The notes under the pieces: model-generated
The model's input: only the letters and a program-made list of their open reading frames with translations
Told to the model about the DNA's origin: nothing
Database searches by the model: none
Part shown: piece by piece, positions 1 through 13,802 of the stretch
Position numbering within the stretch: position 1 is the stretch's first letter
Layout of the letters: the number at the start of each line of letters is the position of its first letter
DNA from: Edolisoma coerulescens
Lineage: Eukaryota > Chordata > Aves > Passeriformes > Campephagidae
Length of the DNA: 64,000 nt
Direction: 5' to 3'
Assembly: GCA_013397115.1 (NCBI GenBank)
Contig: VWZW01004128.1
Coordinates: 617,675-681,674, forward strand
Program-made: the position numbers and the translations under genes

Positions 1-2829
1 AAGATCATTGCTTCAACAAGACCATTTTGTCTGGACTGCTGTCAGGTTGTATTCTGACTCTGTCAGTGCTCTTGTACTATTGTATTTATTTTCTTTTTCA
101 TTTCTCTATTAAATTATAATTCTGACTTGCGATCTCTCACTGGTTTGTTTTTCAAACTAGTACAAGGTTCTTTTCATTTTCAGGGAAAATAAATAAGACT
201 TTCACTTCTATACGTTCAGATTGAATTGTAAGAGTTACAAATCTCCAGTTCCCACACCCAGTTCCTTTCATCCTTTGGGAACTGGCTATTTTATGGCTGG
301 CTGAAATATCTCCATGGATTTTTGAACCTTTCTTTAACAGTCCAAATGACAACTGCCAAGGAATTTTCCAATTACAGTGAGGCCATTTGCCTGATCCTGC
401 TCTGGAATATTAAAAGAAAATAAAGGTGAAGAGAGCTGATGAATGAAAGAAGAAATAAAAGGCCTCAGACATGGCAAATAAAGCAAACAACTGCCCCCAA
501 AATAAAAGCCAGGTGAGTTTTTTGTTTTGTTTTGTTTTGGGATGGGCTTTTTTGGGGAAGGGGCGAGAAAAACACTACTGAGATTGCATTTAGCTAGAAT
601 GGACCAATCCTGGTCATAAAATAGTGCCTTCATCTCAAAGAGGCTGACAAACAGCAAATAAATCAAGGAGAGGCTGGCACTTAATTTCCTTGTGGTTCCT
701 TAAATCTTCTCTTGGCAGGGGAAGCCAAGAGAAGCTGGCTGCACCACTCTGATATTTTTGGGCTGCAGGGCATCAGGGTGTGGAGCCTCATGGTGGAGGG
801 AACCACCAGTTTGGTGGCATTGAATACTCTCAGGTATTCTTACAAACATCTCTTAGTCTTCTAAGCCACCAATATCTCATCCAGCTGGGAAAGGAGGGTT
901 GGGAATGTCTTCTTTCTTATAAAGTCAGATTATTTCCCGAACCCATGGATGGATTGAGTTAGGTGGCCCTTCCTGGCTGGAATCTTCTGGGCAGCTTCAC
1001 ACTCAGCCCTTGGTTTCAGTAGAATTCCCGTAGTAAATCCAGAGCTCCACTTAATTCCTTCCCTGTTAGAAAGATGCATTAGGTCTCGCAGCAGGGCCTG
1101 CTCTCTCATTTCTTCCAGAGAAACCCTGCAGGACTATTTTGGTCAGCCTAAAAGGAGCAGGCAGCTTCATCAACTCGTTCATGATTGACTTGGCACTGCA
1201 CAAGCCTGTCAGGAGATGCAGTTTACTGTAATCAATACTTCCTGGAAGGTTGCTGAGCTCTTCTCCAAAGGCTTGGAATGCCCCTGGTGTTGCCCGTTTA
1301 GTGGCCTGGATGAGATAAGCAGAGGCTTTTGATGGTTTTATGTATTCTCTGAGTACCAAGAGTCTCTCTCTCCCACCAAGTGATATTCCCCTCTTCCACA
1401 GTTTTCCTGTCCCGGTTTCCAGTGGGACATCACCTCCTAGCAGGTTGTCCTAGGGATAAGCCTCTGTCCTGTGATTTCATTGGTCCAGGCTCCTGGTTCT
1501 GTGTGGTGAGAGGAGGTAACAGCAGATCTGGAAAACCTCCATATCCATTTTCCTTCATTCCTCATCCCATCAGATGGAAATCTTCCAACAATGCTGTGAA
1601 TTCAGCATTCAGCATTATTTTTTGTTGTGTCCAATTAGTTATTTCCTTCCTTTCTCATCCTCCCTTGTTCAGAACCAGGTGTGCCCCAAATCAGGTAAAG
1701 CAATGCAATGTCATCCCACAAAGCCTACATCCACTACACGGGAATATAATTTAAATTAGTTTTGGAATCCATGAGTATATTACTGGGGCTGGAAGAGCCA
1801 GGATGGCATTGAGAGGATTCCTGGTGATCTGCTAATTGTAATGTAAATCTTAATTTTTGTTGCAGCCCAAAACCTTACGCAGCTGGACACACCTGAAGAG
1901 CATAACCAGCGTTTAGTGAATGTGTGGTGCTTGTGTTTTCTCTCCACACAGGATATTTATCCTTTATTTCTGGAGATCTTTAGCACTTCAGCTGAAGTTA
2001 TAAATTTTCATTCCATTTGCTTTACTGGTATTTCATTCAGTCATGGCCCACTGGCCCCGAAGGACATCCATTACACACCTGCAACAGAGGCAGAGAAATG
2101 TCTGGGGTAGGAATAAAATGTTTCAGAGCTTGGTTTTAAAGTTGTCACTTCTGAGCATAACAAAGTTGCTGGTCATGGCAGAGTTTGACCAGTTGAGAAG
2201 TTATTATGTGAGTTTGTGGGAGATTTTCCCATTCATTGCACTTATTGTTTTTTCTTGACCTGCTTCCAACAAGATAAATGAGTCTAAAGGGCTGTATTTT
2301 AAAATAAAAGAAGGGGGGAAAGCAGCATAACCATCACCAACCTGCAAGGAATGTCAAGGCTCCTTCACATGATGGAAGGACAGGAATAACACGTTCAGAA
2401 ACAGAAACTAAAAGGACCCAGAACAGTAGAAAGAAATAGAAAAAATAACTCTTTTTTTTTATTCCCCTTGGCTGGAATAACCAATGAATCGGTTCAACAT
2501 CTTCAAAAAGGATGACATTTTGGACACTTTTTTGAGATATTACTAGAAAGGTGCTGTTTTCCGAGAAAATTGACTTCTTTTTCTTTTTGATATATATATG
2601 AAATATGCTGAGTATGATGCAGCCAAAACGCACTTGGTGGAGGAGAAAGGTAAAGAAGGAAAGAGGCACCAAAGCTCTTGTTTTCTGCCAGACAAGGGGC
2701 AGCACACACAGGGTGAACAGCAGCAAAAGGGGATGGAGGAAGGCCTAACAGCCTCTACCAGTCCCTCTGGAAAACTACCTCCACTGACATTGGAAAAATA
2801 TTAAGATCATAAAATGATCATCACAAAAT
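1..2829. other. Intergenic, no gene seen
   Basis: Single-copy AT-rich sequence with short T/G runs (near 520-540). All open frames are under 131 codons and resemble no family I know. Confidence 0.6.
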
Positions 2830-3325
2830 ATCATGGGATCATGGAATGATTTTGAGTTGGAAGGGACCTTAAAGACAATTTAGTTCCACCTCCTGCCATG
2901 GGCAGGGACACCTTCCACCATCCCAGGTTTCTCCAAGCTCCATCCAACCTGGCCTTGAACATTTTCAGGGATGGGGCATCCACAGCTCCTCTGGGAAACC
3001 TGTGCCAGGGCCTCACCACCCTCCCAGGGAAGAACTTCTTCCTAATATCCCATCTAAATCCACTCTTAGTTTGAATCCATCCTCCCTTGTCCTGTCACTC
3101 CAGGCCTTTGCGAAAAGTCTCTCCCTTTTTTTGTAGGTCCCCTTCAGGTACTGGAAGGCCACAATTAGGTCACCCCGAGGCTTCTCTCCTCCAGGCTGAA
3201 CAATCCCAATTCTCTCAGCCTTTCCTCACAGGAGAGCTGCTCCATCCCTCTGACCATCCTGGTGGCTTCCTGTGGACTCGCTCCAACAGCTCCATGTCCT
3301 TCTGCGCTGAGGACCGAACATTCTT
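2830..3325 (-). mobile_element. CR1 LINE, 5'-truncated
   Basis: Reverse complement of a CR1 3' end, starting with the terminal GGGATCATGGAATGA repeat and passing through the GTTGGAAGGGACCTTAAAG and CATGGGCAGGGACACC blocks into the end of ORF2-derived sequence. About 500 bp. Confidence 0.95.
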
Positions 3326-4821
3326 GATCTTCTTTTTCTAATAATGGTAATAATAATAACAAACAACAAATTAAGCCAGCTGCTCTTCTCAAGATCTGCT
3401 TCACCCACTGGAAAAGGTTGCCTTTTCCAGAGTCTGTGTCTATTAACCTCTCCCATCTTAACCCTAAATCTTTCTAACTGCACTGCTGGACTCCAGGTTG
3501 GAAGTGTCCTGCTCTTTCCTCACTCCATAGGCAAAAAGCCAAAATCCACGTGCTCACACCCAACCAACACAGAGCAGAGCCCAGCTGCCCAGCAATCCAG
3601 AGGGTTAAGCTCCACTTTTAGATCAGGATTTCTCCTCCTGCTGGCAACCTCGTGATGTGTGCATTTCAGCCAGGTAATTACCTTGTCCATGCTCAGAGCA
3701 GGCATGAAAAACTCCATCATCAGCAGAGCCACATGTTCACTGGCTCTTCTCCACCTTTAAATCCCATTTTCAAATGTTTCTTGTCCTTTGCACAATCCCA
3801 GAGATGCCTCACGTAGGTTTTTGTTGCTCTTTGAAGGGCTGTGCACATCATGCCTATCAGAGCATTATCTTCTGCTTATCAGTCACGCTCTCTAGTCCCT
3901 CATTACTCCAGTTCTGGGCTGCTGTAATTAGATTTCACATTTTTTCAGACCTTTGTAGCAGAATTTTAGTTCACAAATTGAGGAGTTCGTTCATGCCAAA
4001 ATGTATTCTTTCCTTATCAATTTCTTTCTTTTTTATTTTTAATTTGCCCAGTGAACCAAAATATCAATTATTTGCAGAGCTCTAGTTTAGAGAAGAAATT
4101 AAGGAATACATTTGCAAGACTCTGCTGTTAACTATTTAATCTGCTTAACTAACTCTGTGATGGATTCTCCATCCTTGCAACTACTAAATCAAGAAATTTT
4201 TTTAAGTTATAGTGGATTTTTCTTCTTTAGAAGTTGAGCTTTAGCATTAGCATGAGTATTAGATTTGAAGCAGAAACTATGACTGAAAATCCTATTTCCT
4301 ATTTCAGCAGGCAAGAGGTCAGAGCAGGTAATCACAGCACTCCCCTCCAAGCAAATCACCTGAAATGCAGATTACACCATTTATGATTATGTTCTATCTT
4401 GATCATGTGCTCCAGCACCACCCATGTATGACCAGTAGACCCCAAAACTCAACTCCAGCCCTCTCTGACACCAATCCCAAAGGCAGGAGAGGCAGAAATC
4501 AGCAGTTCCCCTGAGGGGAAACAGGACACTGACTTTGCCAAGGGCTGGTTTCCACTGAGAGAATTTCTCTGAGCATCCTTTATTTGGCTTTTAAAGCTTT
4601 CTCCTAAATTGAGAGTCCTAATGAGCCCTAATGCAGCAGCAATTCAGCTGCTCCCTTTTAATCTGTGTCCCTTTTAATTCAAGGTATCAGGGCAGGCAGG
4701 GCTGCAAAATTAAAAATTAGCAGCACTTGTGCAACATGAACTTCTCACAGAGGGTCTGCAGAGCTGCAGGGTCTTCAGAACTGCCACAGGCTCCTCTGAG
4801 ACAAATTCAGAGTAGGATTGC
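3326..4821. other. Intergenic, no gene seen
   Basis: Single-copy sequence between two CR1 copies; no exon, RNA gene or repeat recognised. Confidence 0.6.
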
Positions 4822-5047
4822 AGGTTTAGATGGGATACTGAGAAGGAATTCCTCCCTGTGATGGTGGGACCCTGGCACAGGTTGCCCAGAGAAGCTGTGG
4901 CTGCCCCATCGCTGGAAGTGTCCAAGGCCAGGCTGGATGAGGCTTGGAGCAACCTGGGATAGTGGAAGGTGTTCCTGCCCATGGCAGGGGGTTGGAAATA
5001 GATGGTGTTTAAAGTCACTTCCAACCCAAACCACTCCATAATTCTGT
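4822..5047 (+). mobile_element. CR1 LINE 3' fragment
   Basis: Plus-strand copy from the GAAGGAATTCCTCCCTGTGA block to the CCAACCCAAACCACTCCATA end with an ATTCTG terminus. Confidence 0.95.
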
Positions 5048-6629
5048 ACTAAGTTACTCTACTTAAGATAGCTCCTGCAATTGTCCCACCCTATTGTGGG
5101 ATCTGCAGTTTGCATCACAGCCCTCTCCAGTCTGCAGCATAAATATGGACACTAAAAAAATTAAGTTTAAAAGAATTCACCCTTTAAAATTATCCTCTTT
5201 TTTTTTCCTTTTTTTAAGGGAGTGTGGGACAAGAAGCGACTAAGTTTGGATGAAAACAATATTTCTTTTTGTTGACACTTTTTCTCTTCTTTGCTGAAAA
5301 TAAGATGGAACAGGGGGACCTAGAAGGGAAAATGTTTTATTTCATATGGTGTGGAGAGTGAGGAGGCTTTGGACAAGGCTGGTGCCTCAGCCACTGCTAT
5401 CATGTGTTTAACAAATATTACTCTCACATCTTTAAAAGGCAGAGAGAGCTGTCCTTTCATTTTAGCCCAAATAGACCTCACATTTTCATCCTGACATCAG
5501 TCAAAGCTTGACCCAAATTTCATTGTACGGCTCACAGCTCACTCTGGAGTTTCCATTTAGCAAGACCTGAGTTTTAGGTCAGTGAAAAAACCCTTCAAAT
5601 TTCATGTCTCCTCCTTCACTGCAATTCCCCTTGCCTTTGAAATGCTGGAATTCACTCATTGCTTGAGGCAAGAAACGGGAACAAATGGACCACAGTCTAA
5701 TTGAGTCTAATAAATCTTGTGTTCCTCAATAAAATATCACATTTTTAGTCCCCTGTTGTTTCTCTGAGACCACGCTGTGCTTTTGAGACTGGGGAACGTA
5801 TTGGAAACCATGAGTCCGAGATGTTCAAGTGCACCACATAAATGTCATGTTTGCTGAAATAAAACCCATAATTTTCACCTGCAAGCCTCAATGGCTGACC
5901 TGCAATTCAATATCGATTGACCTTCAATTCAATATCGAGAGTAAAATTAATAGAAGGAATTCCAGCAAATCACACAACAACGACAAAAAACATGACACTG
6001 TTTTTCCTGTGATTCGGATCTTTCCTTTTGTTGTGTTTTCTGTCCAAAGTGAAGAAGATTAAATGATATCCTCTCCAAGGGAATGTTTTTAATTATGTGC
6101 TGCTTCCACTGCAGCTCTGCAACAGCGAGTTCCACAATGCCTTGACGGGTTTATCCTCATCAAACCTGCAGGAGCCCAAGGTTTGGAATCTGCACTCACC
6201 TGCCTCGTTATCGGGAGGATTTATGGAAAGACAGCGACAGCACCACAACTCATTAGGTAATTAGCTAATTAGTCCAATGGGAAATTCACCCTACAATGCT
6301 TCTGGAGGGAAAACCAGCTCAGACAATGCCTCTCACTACAGAGAGTTTTAGTAAGGAGCAGGGTTTGACACTGGATTGTGACCATCCAGGTCTTTCCCAA
6401 ATCACTGCAAGGTCACTGTCATCAGGAAAGTGAATATTCATCACATTTATGATTTCTGTTTGTCAGTACAGTAATATGGTGCATCTTTGGTGGGTGGTAA
6501 CAGCATTTTTACCTCTGTCAGAACAGACACAGACAAAAGGGATGGAGCAAAGTGAGCTGGCAGATCTGGGAGGATCCATCTGAGGAGTTGTTACCCTGAG
6601 GCTGTTTCCAGCATCTTGATAGGACAAGA
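5048..6629. other. Intergenic, single copy
   Basis: Contains the 22-bp duplication at 5896-5939. Nothing else is recognised. Confidence 0.6.
5896..5939 (+). repeat. 22-bp tandem duplication with ATCGA cores
   Basis: TGACCTGCAATTCAATATCG plus two bases is followed directly by TGACCTTCAATTCAATATCG plus two bases. Each unit carries TATCGA, the first as TATCGATT. Confidence 0.9.
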
Positions 6630-6870
6630 GGAAACGGTCTCAATTTGCACCAGAGGAGGTTTAGACTGGATATTAGGAAAAATTTCTTCACTGAAAAGGT
6701 GGTCAAGCATTGGAACAGGCTGCCTAAGGAAGGGGTGGAACCACCATCCCTGGAAGTGTTCAAAATCCATGTAGGTGTGGCACTTGGGGACATGACTTAG
6801 TGGTGGACTTGGCAGTGCTGGCTTAATGGTTGGATTCAATGATTCAATTGTCCAAAGGTTTTTCCAAGGT
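6630..6870 (+). mobile_element. CR1 LINE 3' fragment, second subfamily
   Basis: Plus-strand copy of a CR1 type recognised by ATATTAGGAAAAATTTCTTC, GGTGGTCAAGCATTGGAACA and the TTAATGGTTGGATTCAATGA terminus. It is more diverged than the commoner type. Confidence 0.9.
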
Positions 6871-8362
6871 ATAATTATCCGTAAATGTTATGAATTGCTT
6901 TTTATCTGCTAAAAAAAAAAGTCCAGAACTTTTCTTTTAGCACTGCCAAGGAAAATTCAGGGTTGCTGAGGTTGCCAGAAGGCCTCACCTGAAGTGCCTT
7001 GATCCATCATCACTGTCACCAATGACTGTGGGTCATACTTTGTGGTTTTTGTCATCTCTACTAAAAACTTACGCAGGAGGTTCTTCATCCTCCAGATGCC
7101 TCGAATTTGGAGTCCTCGTAAAATGAAGTGACATTTTGACGCTTCAACAAAATCCAGTGAAATCCCAGCTATCCATGTTTAATATGGAACAGTAAGAGAC
7201 AGCCCAGGTGATAAGGACAGAGGTGTCCGGTGCCAGACCAGTTCTGGTTCACTCCACCTTTTACTGGACAGTCAGGTCAGGATTCGTGAGGGCAGAAGAC
7301 TCCTGTATCCTGCTCTAGTGAGTATTTAGGGGCATGGAAAATTTTATTGTACCTCGGGGATGATGGCACAAACATTCCAACCTCTTGCAGGGCACACCCC
7401 CAGAGCAAAGGAGCTGCTTAACCTGGTCCTTGGTGCAGAGAAATCCCCAGTTCCTCAGCAGGACCAGCGTGGTTTGCCCAAGTCTATCAGTTTCTGTTCA
7501 GCTCCAGCCAAATCTCACCCAAAATCCAATTCTGCTGGCGGTGTTTTGCAAAAGTTGTTCACATTTGTTCTTTTAAAATTCTGCTGCACCCATTAATAGC
7601 CCTTCCTCTTCCTCGTCACCGAGGGGAACTTCTGTGTTTGCTTTATCCAGTGGTGCCAAGGGAGATAATTTTCACAATCAGATTTTACAAAAAGGAGGAA
7701 AAATACCCCTGTCTCACCTGCGCCACCCTACTTTGAACTTCAGGCTGACATTATTAGCATATAACTAATGATGAATTCCTCGTAATCTGAGCTGCCAAAA
7801 ATAGTGTGTTTATACACTCAGAAGGAAAATGATGAAGTTAATGAACCTGAGGTAAAGTTTTGATTCATCACAGTAATAACAGCAGCATCATTCCTTACAT
7901 TTGTCAAATGTCTCCATTACTGCAGCATCTCACAGTCATTAGTGGTTGAGCTCAAATGCCGTAGGAAAAATAACCTCCATTTTATCTATTAAGGTTTATG
8001 GAACAAGGAAGTTAAAGGACTTGTCAAAATCCACCCAGGGCATTTATGCTGTTTCTTGTAGCTAAATCCAGAAACCCCGATTCTCAGGGTAGTAATTTAA
8101 GCATCTGACTGAACCCTGTTCTTCCAGTCATTATCATACAAAAACAAAAGAGATACAATCAGAAAATATCAAGATGCTGTTGGTATTGTTCTTTCTAAGA
8201 CCTAGCTTGGATATCAAGACCAGACTGGAAATGTTTGTCCTTGGAAAAGTGTCCATGCTTTAGTAGCCAAGAAATGCTGAGAGGCAGGAATAAAGGCGTG
8301 ACTTGAATATTTTTCTATAAACTTTTAAAGACTACAGCAGAGAAACCACTGATGCTATTTTC
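6871..8362. other. Intergenic, no gene seen
   Basis: Single-copy sequence; frames up to 78 codons, none recognisable. Confidence 0.6.
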
Positions 8363-8652
8363 ACAGAATCAGAGAATGGTTGGGGTCAGAAGGAACCTTA
8401 AAAATTGACTCATCCCACTGTTCCATGTTGCTCCAAGCCCGTCCAACCTGGCCTTGGACACTTCGAGGGATGGGGCAGCCACAGCTTCTCTGGGCAACCT
8501 GTGCCAGGGCCTCACACCCTCACAGGAAGGAATTTCTTCCCAATATCCCATCTAGCCCTGCCCTCTGGCAGTTAAAAGCCATTCCCTCTTGTCCTGTCAC
8601 TCCATGCCCTTGTCCCAAGTCCCTCTTCAGCTCTCTTGGAGCCCCTGTAGGA
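8363..8652 (-). mobile_element. CR1 LINE 3' fragment
   Basis: Begins with CACAGAATCAGAGAATGGTT and runs through the standard 3' blocks to the TTGTCCTGTCACTCCATGCC region. An internal deletion removes the usual GGGCAGGGACACC segment. Confidence 0.95.
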
Positions 8653-10508
8653 ACAGTAAAGTGAAATAAATTTCTGAGTGATGACCATGGCCTTTCATGC
8701 ACATCCAGACTACCTCTTGCTTTTCAGGTTGTATAACTGAACAGGTTTTCAGGCAGCACATCAAGATTAAGAATGTTCCTCTTTAAAGGCAGCCTTATTC
8801 CCTTTCCAGGTTCTACCTGGCAGGAGTTTCCGTCTTCAGTCTGATGCTTTTAATTGCTGTGGAAAGGGCAAGCCAGGATTTGACGGACAGAGTAAAGCAC
8901 CATCCCTGCGGATAACCAGGGAGGACTTGTACCTGGAACTAAGCTCTCGAGTAAGAGATCTCAATTCCCTCTCCTCCAAGATTTCCATTATTCCCTTAGA
9001 AAAATTGAGGCCAGAAATATGTTGGTAAACTGCTTCGTGGAACTGGTCTTTCCTCTTTACAGAGACGAAGGGAAATTCTTCCACAGTCTACAGCAAACAG
9101 CCCCAAAGTCCATCTGATGACCAGGTGACTTCTTGTCTTTATAGGGGTGAAGGCGACCTCTTTCTGCCCAACTTTCAACGGCAAATATCTGGCCATTTTT
9201 AATTTCTCACTCAGAGAATGAGAATTTGCCGCTTTGGCTTGCTCTGCCGCCCGGGAGGCGAGCTTACGGCTTGCCAAGTGTTCCGCTATGGAACAGACTG
9301 GTAGATCTCAGTCTGTGGCAAGGTGAGGATGGAGCTGTTTGCTCTCAGGCCCTCTTTGGGGCTGGCGGGAGCCGTTGTAAACTTAGCGATCGGCGGAGAC
9401 AAAGGAGAGGGAGANAGAATTATCACCTTTTGAACAAATCTGCAATGAAGCTTGACTTCATTCAGATGGATTGAAAGTAAGAAACAAAATATCATCTTTT
9501 CATCAAGGCAGATAAATCATATTGTCCTTCACACTTCCAAACTGGTCAGAAAATACCAGGCAAAACTCCTGACCTTTGCAGTCCTGCCTCCACCAACTAA
9601 TGATTGTCTGGAATAAAATACAAATAAAAATTTATGTTTTGGGGTTTTTTATCTGAAATTTTAGTGGTATCCTGGCAGAGTCTCCAGTTACCTGTTGGTC
9701 AAAATGTTGACTGACACAGTTGCACTTGTCCAGCCTGGCCACCTCATTCCTCCTGTGACACTTCCCTGCTGTTCTCTTCCCATCTTCCCATGTCTTTTCC
9801 ACTGGCCAGCTGCCACTGAATATTTTAGAGCTTCATTTTGCTGTGGAGAAGACCAAAAGCGAGTTGTGTTCTTGGAAACTTTTTAAAAGCAGGTTTTTAA
9901 AAATATCAATTCGGGAGAGTTAGAGCAGATTCATTTTAATTCTATATTTTCTCCTGCTCAGAAATGTTGGCAGCTGCTTGAACTCCACTCATGAGGGCTA
10001 AAACACTTCCTTATTCTCACTGCATTTTAAGTCTCCCAAGATATATTTTAATACTGCTCAAATATCACATCAAGGACGACACTTCTCCCCGCTCTCCACC
10101 CTGACAGGGTAAACTTAAAGGAGCAAGACCAACGAGAAAGAGATCAATTTCCCCTTCAGCATAATTTGGAATAATAAGTGAAAATGAGCAATGTTTGTGG
10201 TTTGCCTTTCAGCCTTTTGATGGCAGAATGAGGCAGAGCAGAGTCTCTGCCACGCAGGTTTTGAATCCAGCTGTTCACATGAGTGAATGCTTCAAAAGGG
10301 CTTTGCCTGAAGCAGAAGTACAAAGCCGCTTCCTATTTGGTAGCTCGAGCACAAGAGAGAGATCTGTACATGGAGATCATTAACTTCACTCACTGAGAGC
10401 AATTTCTGCTGCTTTGTAGCATCAGAAAAACTCCAACCTGGTCACTCATTTCCCTTCCACAGGGATGATCACTGAAGGAGCATCGCTGAAATGCTGGAAT
10501 GCTCATTT
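8653..10508. other. Intergenic with CpG-enriched patch and one N
   Basis: Mostly featureless. A CpG-enriched patch at about 9225-9410 (CCGCCCGGGAGGCGAGC, GCGATCGGCGGAG) ends next to a single unknown base at 9415. No exon is recognisable there. Confidence 0.55.
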
Positions 10509-10988
10509 TCTGTTATATTGGGGCCCCCAACACAAGAAATTTGTTGACCTGTTGGAAGGAGTCCAGAGGAGACCACTCAGGTGATCAGAGGGATGGAGCT
10601 CCTCTGCTCGGTAGAGTTGGGAGCATTGGGACTTTCCAGTCTGGAGAAGAGAAGGCTCTGGAGAGACCTTAGAGGCCCTTCCAGTGCCTAAAGGGGCTCC
10701 AAGAGAGCTGGAGAGGGACTTTGGACAGGGGCCTGGAGTGACAGGACGAAAGGGAAGTGTTTTAAGCTGAAGGAGGGAAGGTTTAGATGAGATATTAGGA
10801 AGGAATTCTTCCTTGTGAGGGTGCTGAGGCCCTGCACAGGTTGCCAAGAGAAGCTGTGGCTGCTCCATCTGTGGAAGTGTCCAAGGCCAGGTTGGATGGG
10901 GCTTGGAGCAGCCTGAGACAGTGGAACTGGAATGAGATGATCTTTCAGGTCCCTCCCAACCCAAACCATTCCAGGATTCCGTGATGCC
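10509..10988 (+). mobile_element. CR1 LINE with end of ORF2, 5'-truncated
   Basis: Starts with the ORF2-terminal GGCCCCCAACACAAGAA block and continues to CCAACCCAAACCATTCCAGG. It produces a spurious 207-codon frame on the other strand (10503-11126). Confidence 0.95.
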
Positions 10989-13798
10989 ATAAATATTCAA
11001 AGCAGGGTTGTTTATACAGCACTGGCTGCTTGGTCTCAGGTTTAATCCAACGCCAGACTCAACAGTGCCAGGCACTGAGGAGGAATCTAAATGATGGCTT
11101 TTGTCTTCAGGATATTCCCAGTCCATTTAGAGGAGGATCCCACCGGAGAGGAAGAAGGAAAAAAGGAAAAAGTGGGCATTGTGATGTGTGTTGGTTAGTC
11201 CAGTGCTCTGTTTTCAGACTTCTGCCATGGTAAATATCTATTCTGCACTCACTAATTACTGTGTGCCTCCCCAATTCCCCTGTCTCCAACAGAACTGAAT
11301 GAAATTGGAAAAGGTGCAGGAAAAGGTGATGGGGATTATCGGGGAAATGGAACAATCTCTTTGCAAAGAGTGAAAGTAAATAAATTAGGCTTCATCATTC
11401 CAGAAAATGAGACAGTTGGGAAGTGACAGAGGTCTGCAGGGTCCTGAGTGGCCTCAGGAAGGGAGTGACTGTTCATTCAGCATCTTCTTTTTAATGCAAA
11501 ACAGGACAAACAGAACAAGAGCTACTGGGAGTTCTGACATGGAAATAGCAGCCTCAAAACGAGCAAAATAATTCACACAGTGAAAAAAGTTTAAAAAGGA
11601 CAGGACTCCTCAGTGTAGGACATAGTAGTTGCTAAATATTTACACATCTTCGAAAACTGATGAGACAAATGAATGGAAAAAATGTCAATCAGATAAACAC
11701 AGTGGCACCTTTTCCAGCTCCAGAGGTATCTGTAGGGTAGAGTAGCATCTCTCTGTCTTTTCTTCTCATCCTCTCATTTGATACTTGGTGGAAGAGATGC
11801 TACCCACCTTTTCCTCATTCTTTGTCACTGTGTTTCCCCCCTCATCCAAAAAAAGATGAAGACTCCTTACCCCTCCTTTTGTTGCTGGTTTATTGAAGAA
11901 ACAGTGCTTTTATGTGCCAAGTCACTGCCAAAAAGAACGAAATTGGTGACTATTGAGCACAAAAAACAAAGCCAAGATGTCATTTTGTACCACTGTTGAG
12001 CACAGGCCAGTACAAAACAAGCCTAAATCAGGTTTGCTCCTGAAATTCTGTCTGGAAACAGTTGGAAAAGATGTGTGGCCTCCATGGTCACTCTCACCAC
12101 AACAATGCCTTGCAATCCATGAGGGAACAAACATATTAGAAAAAAAAGGGGAGAGAACCTTCCCAGACAAAAGTCCGTGAGTTGCTTTATGCCTAAAAAA
12201 TTTTAGGCTTTATAAAAAATAATAAATGTTTATCTCCCCATCTATCAGGGGAAAATAAAAAAAAAAAAAGAAAAATATTGTGTAAGTAAATGAAAGCCGT
12301 AAAGAAGCACAAGGGAGGATAAAAAACAAGCGTACATTTATGAAATAAAGGCATAACCCATAAACACAAGTGAAGCAAAGTATAAAACCTTTTCAATAAA
12401 AACCTTGAACATCACAAAGCATTACCCTCCTCTAATTAAAAACACCCTCCTCTAATTATAAACACTTCTTGTGTCTTTTCAACCAATAATCATGATCTAT
12501 GTATTAAACTTTTAGACTTTATTCTGCCTCACAGTGACAGGTTGTATAATGCTTTGAAAATGAGCATATAAGTAAGGTTTATTATTATTTAAAACCCCAA
12601 AACTGTGGATTGTGACATTTTAATTCCTTTTTTCTTTTTTTTAATTAAACTGAACCAAGGCTGACAGCCTTTAGGAATTAATATATTTGTAAGGATGCAC
12701 TCCAAAGACCTGCAAGATCTACTACTACCCTCAAATAGTCCTAAATCACAACCCTTCTCTGCTAATGCATTTTGCTTCCCATTATCCCTGACTTATTAGA
12801 GAGCTGTTTGTGTCATTTGCAACCTCACTGAGTGTATTATAGATGGTTTATTTTACAGTTGTAAGTCATTAAAATCAGGTTGCAGCATCTCTTAAGGAAG
12901 ATATTTATACAGTAAAAGTGGAGCCCGAGGTCTGAATGGCTGAATAAGTTAAAGATCCTTGGATGCTGCTTAATGTGCAGTGGTTGTAACCCCTCCGTAA
13001 TCTATGGTTTTGGTAATTCTGACCTAAAATCAAGAAGACTTCCAGTGATAATTCAGTGATTCGTCCTCATCTTTAATGTCCGGCTGAGGTGAATGAGGAT
13101 ACAGCAGATGTGTGTCGTGAGAGGAAGAGAGGGTGACGTCTCACAGCTCTGCTGATGTCTGGCCAATATTTGCAGGAGGTTTTTCTAGTCCTTCAAAGAA
13201 TAAAACAGCTCCTGGAAATGCCTTGGTGAGTGATACAGCACAAGGAATCCAGACTGCTTCTCTATCTGGATATCAGCAGATTAACACAAATGGATGTCCA
13301 CCTCTTTTACCTCTGGAAATAAAATTATCGCTCCGAGGTGCTGGCAGGTCATGGTTTGTGGTGGCTGTCAGTGGACAATGCCAGAACTCTTCTGAGGGAC
13401 TCTTTTAGCAGAAAAGATCCATTTGTCAGACTCTCAACTCCTTACAAGGCTCAGCTGATCCATCAAGGATTCTCTGCTGTAGATCCTGACTCAAGGAAAT
13501 CACTCTGCAAAGTGTTCACACCTCCTAAAAGTCCCACATCTGAGTCATTGCCAAGGTGGTGATGGCCCTGCAGGAATGTTCTTATTTCTGCAAAATATCT
13601 GTGTGACCAGCCCTTTCTCTTCCCTAATGCAGAGAAATCCATGAAGTATTGCCCCTGTGGGCAATGACCTCACCTGTAAAGAACTGGGATTTCTTTCCTG
13701 CTGCTTGCTGGTTATCCCTTGGTTTGTAGTTTGAAGCATGAGGAGTCATTTCCTTTCTAAACAGTGAGGTTTAATGAACCTCTCTTGCTTCCAACCCT
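10989..13798. other. Intergenic, AT-rich
   Basis: A/T-rich single-copy DNA with a 20-bp duplication (12424-12463). A 91-codon frame at 13133-13408 is not recognisable. Confidence 0.6.
12424..12463 (+). repeat. 20-bp tandem duplication
   Basis: ACCCTCCTCTAATTAAAAAC is followed directly by ACCCTCCTCTAATTATAAAC. Both contain the homeodomain-type core TAATTA or TAATTAA. Confidence 0.9.
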
Positions 13799-13802
13799 GT
13801 AT

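Noticed and set aside
10503..11126. 207-codon minus-strand frame
   Set aside because: Most of it is the antisense translation of a plus-strand CR1 copy (10509-10988).
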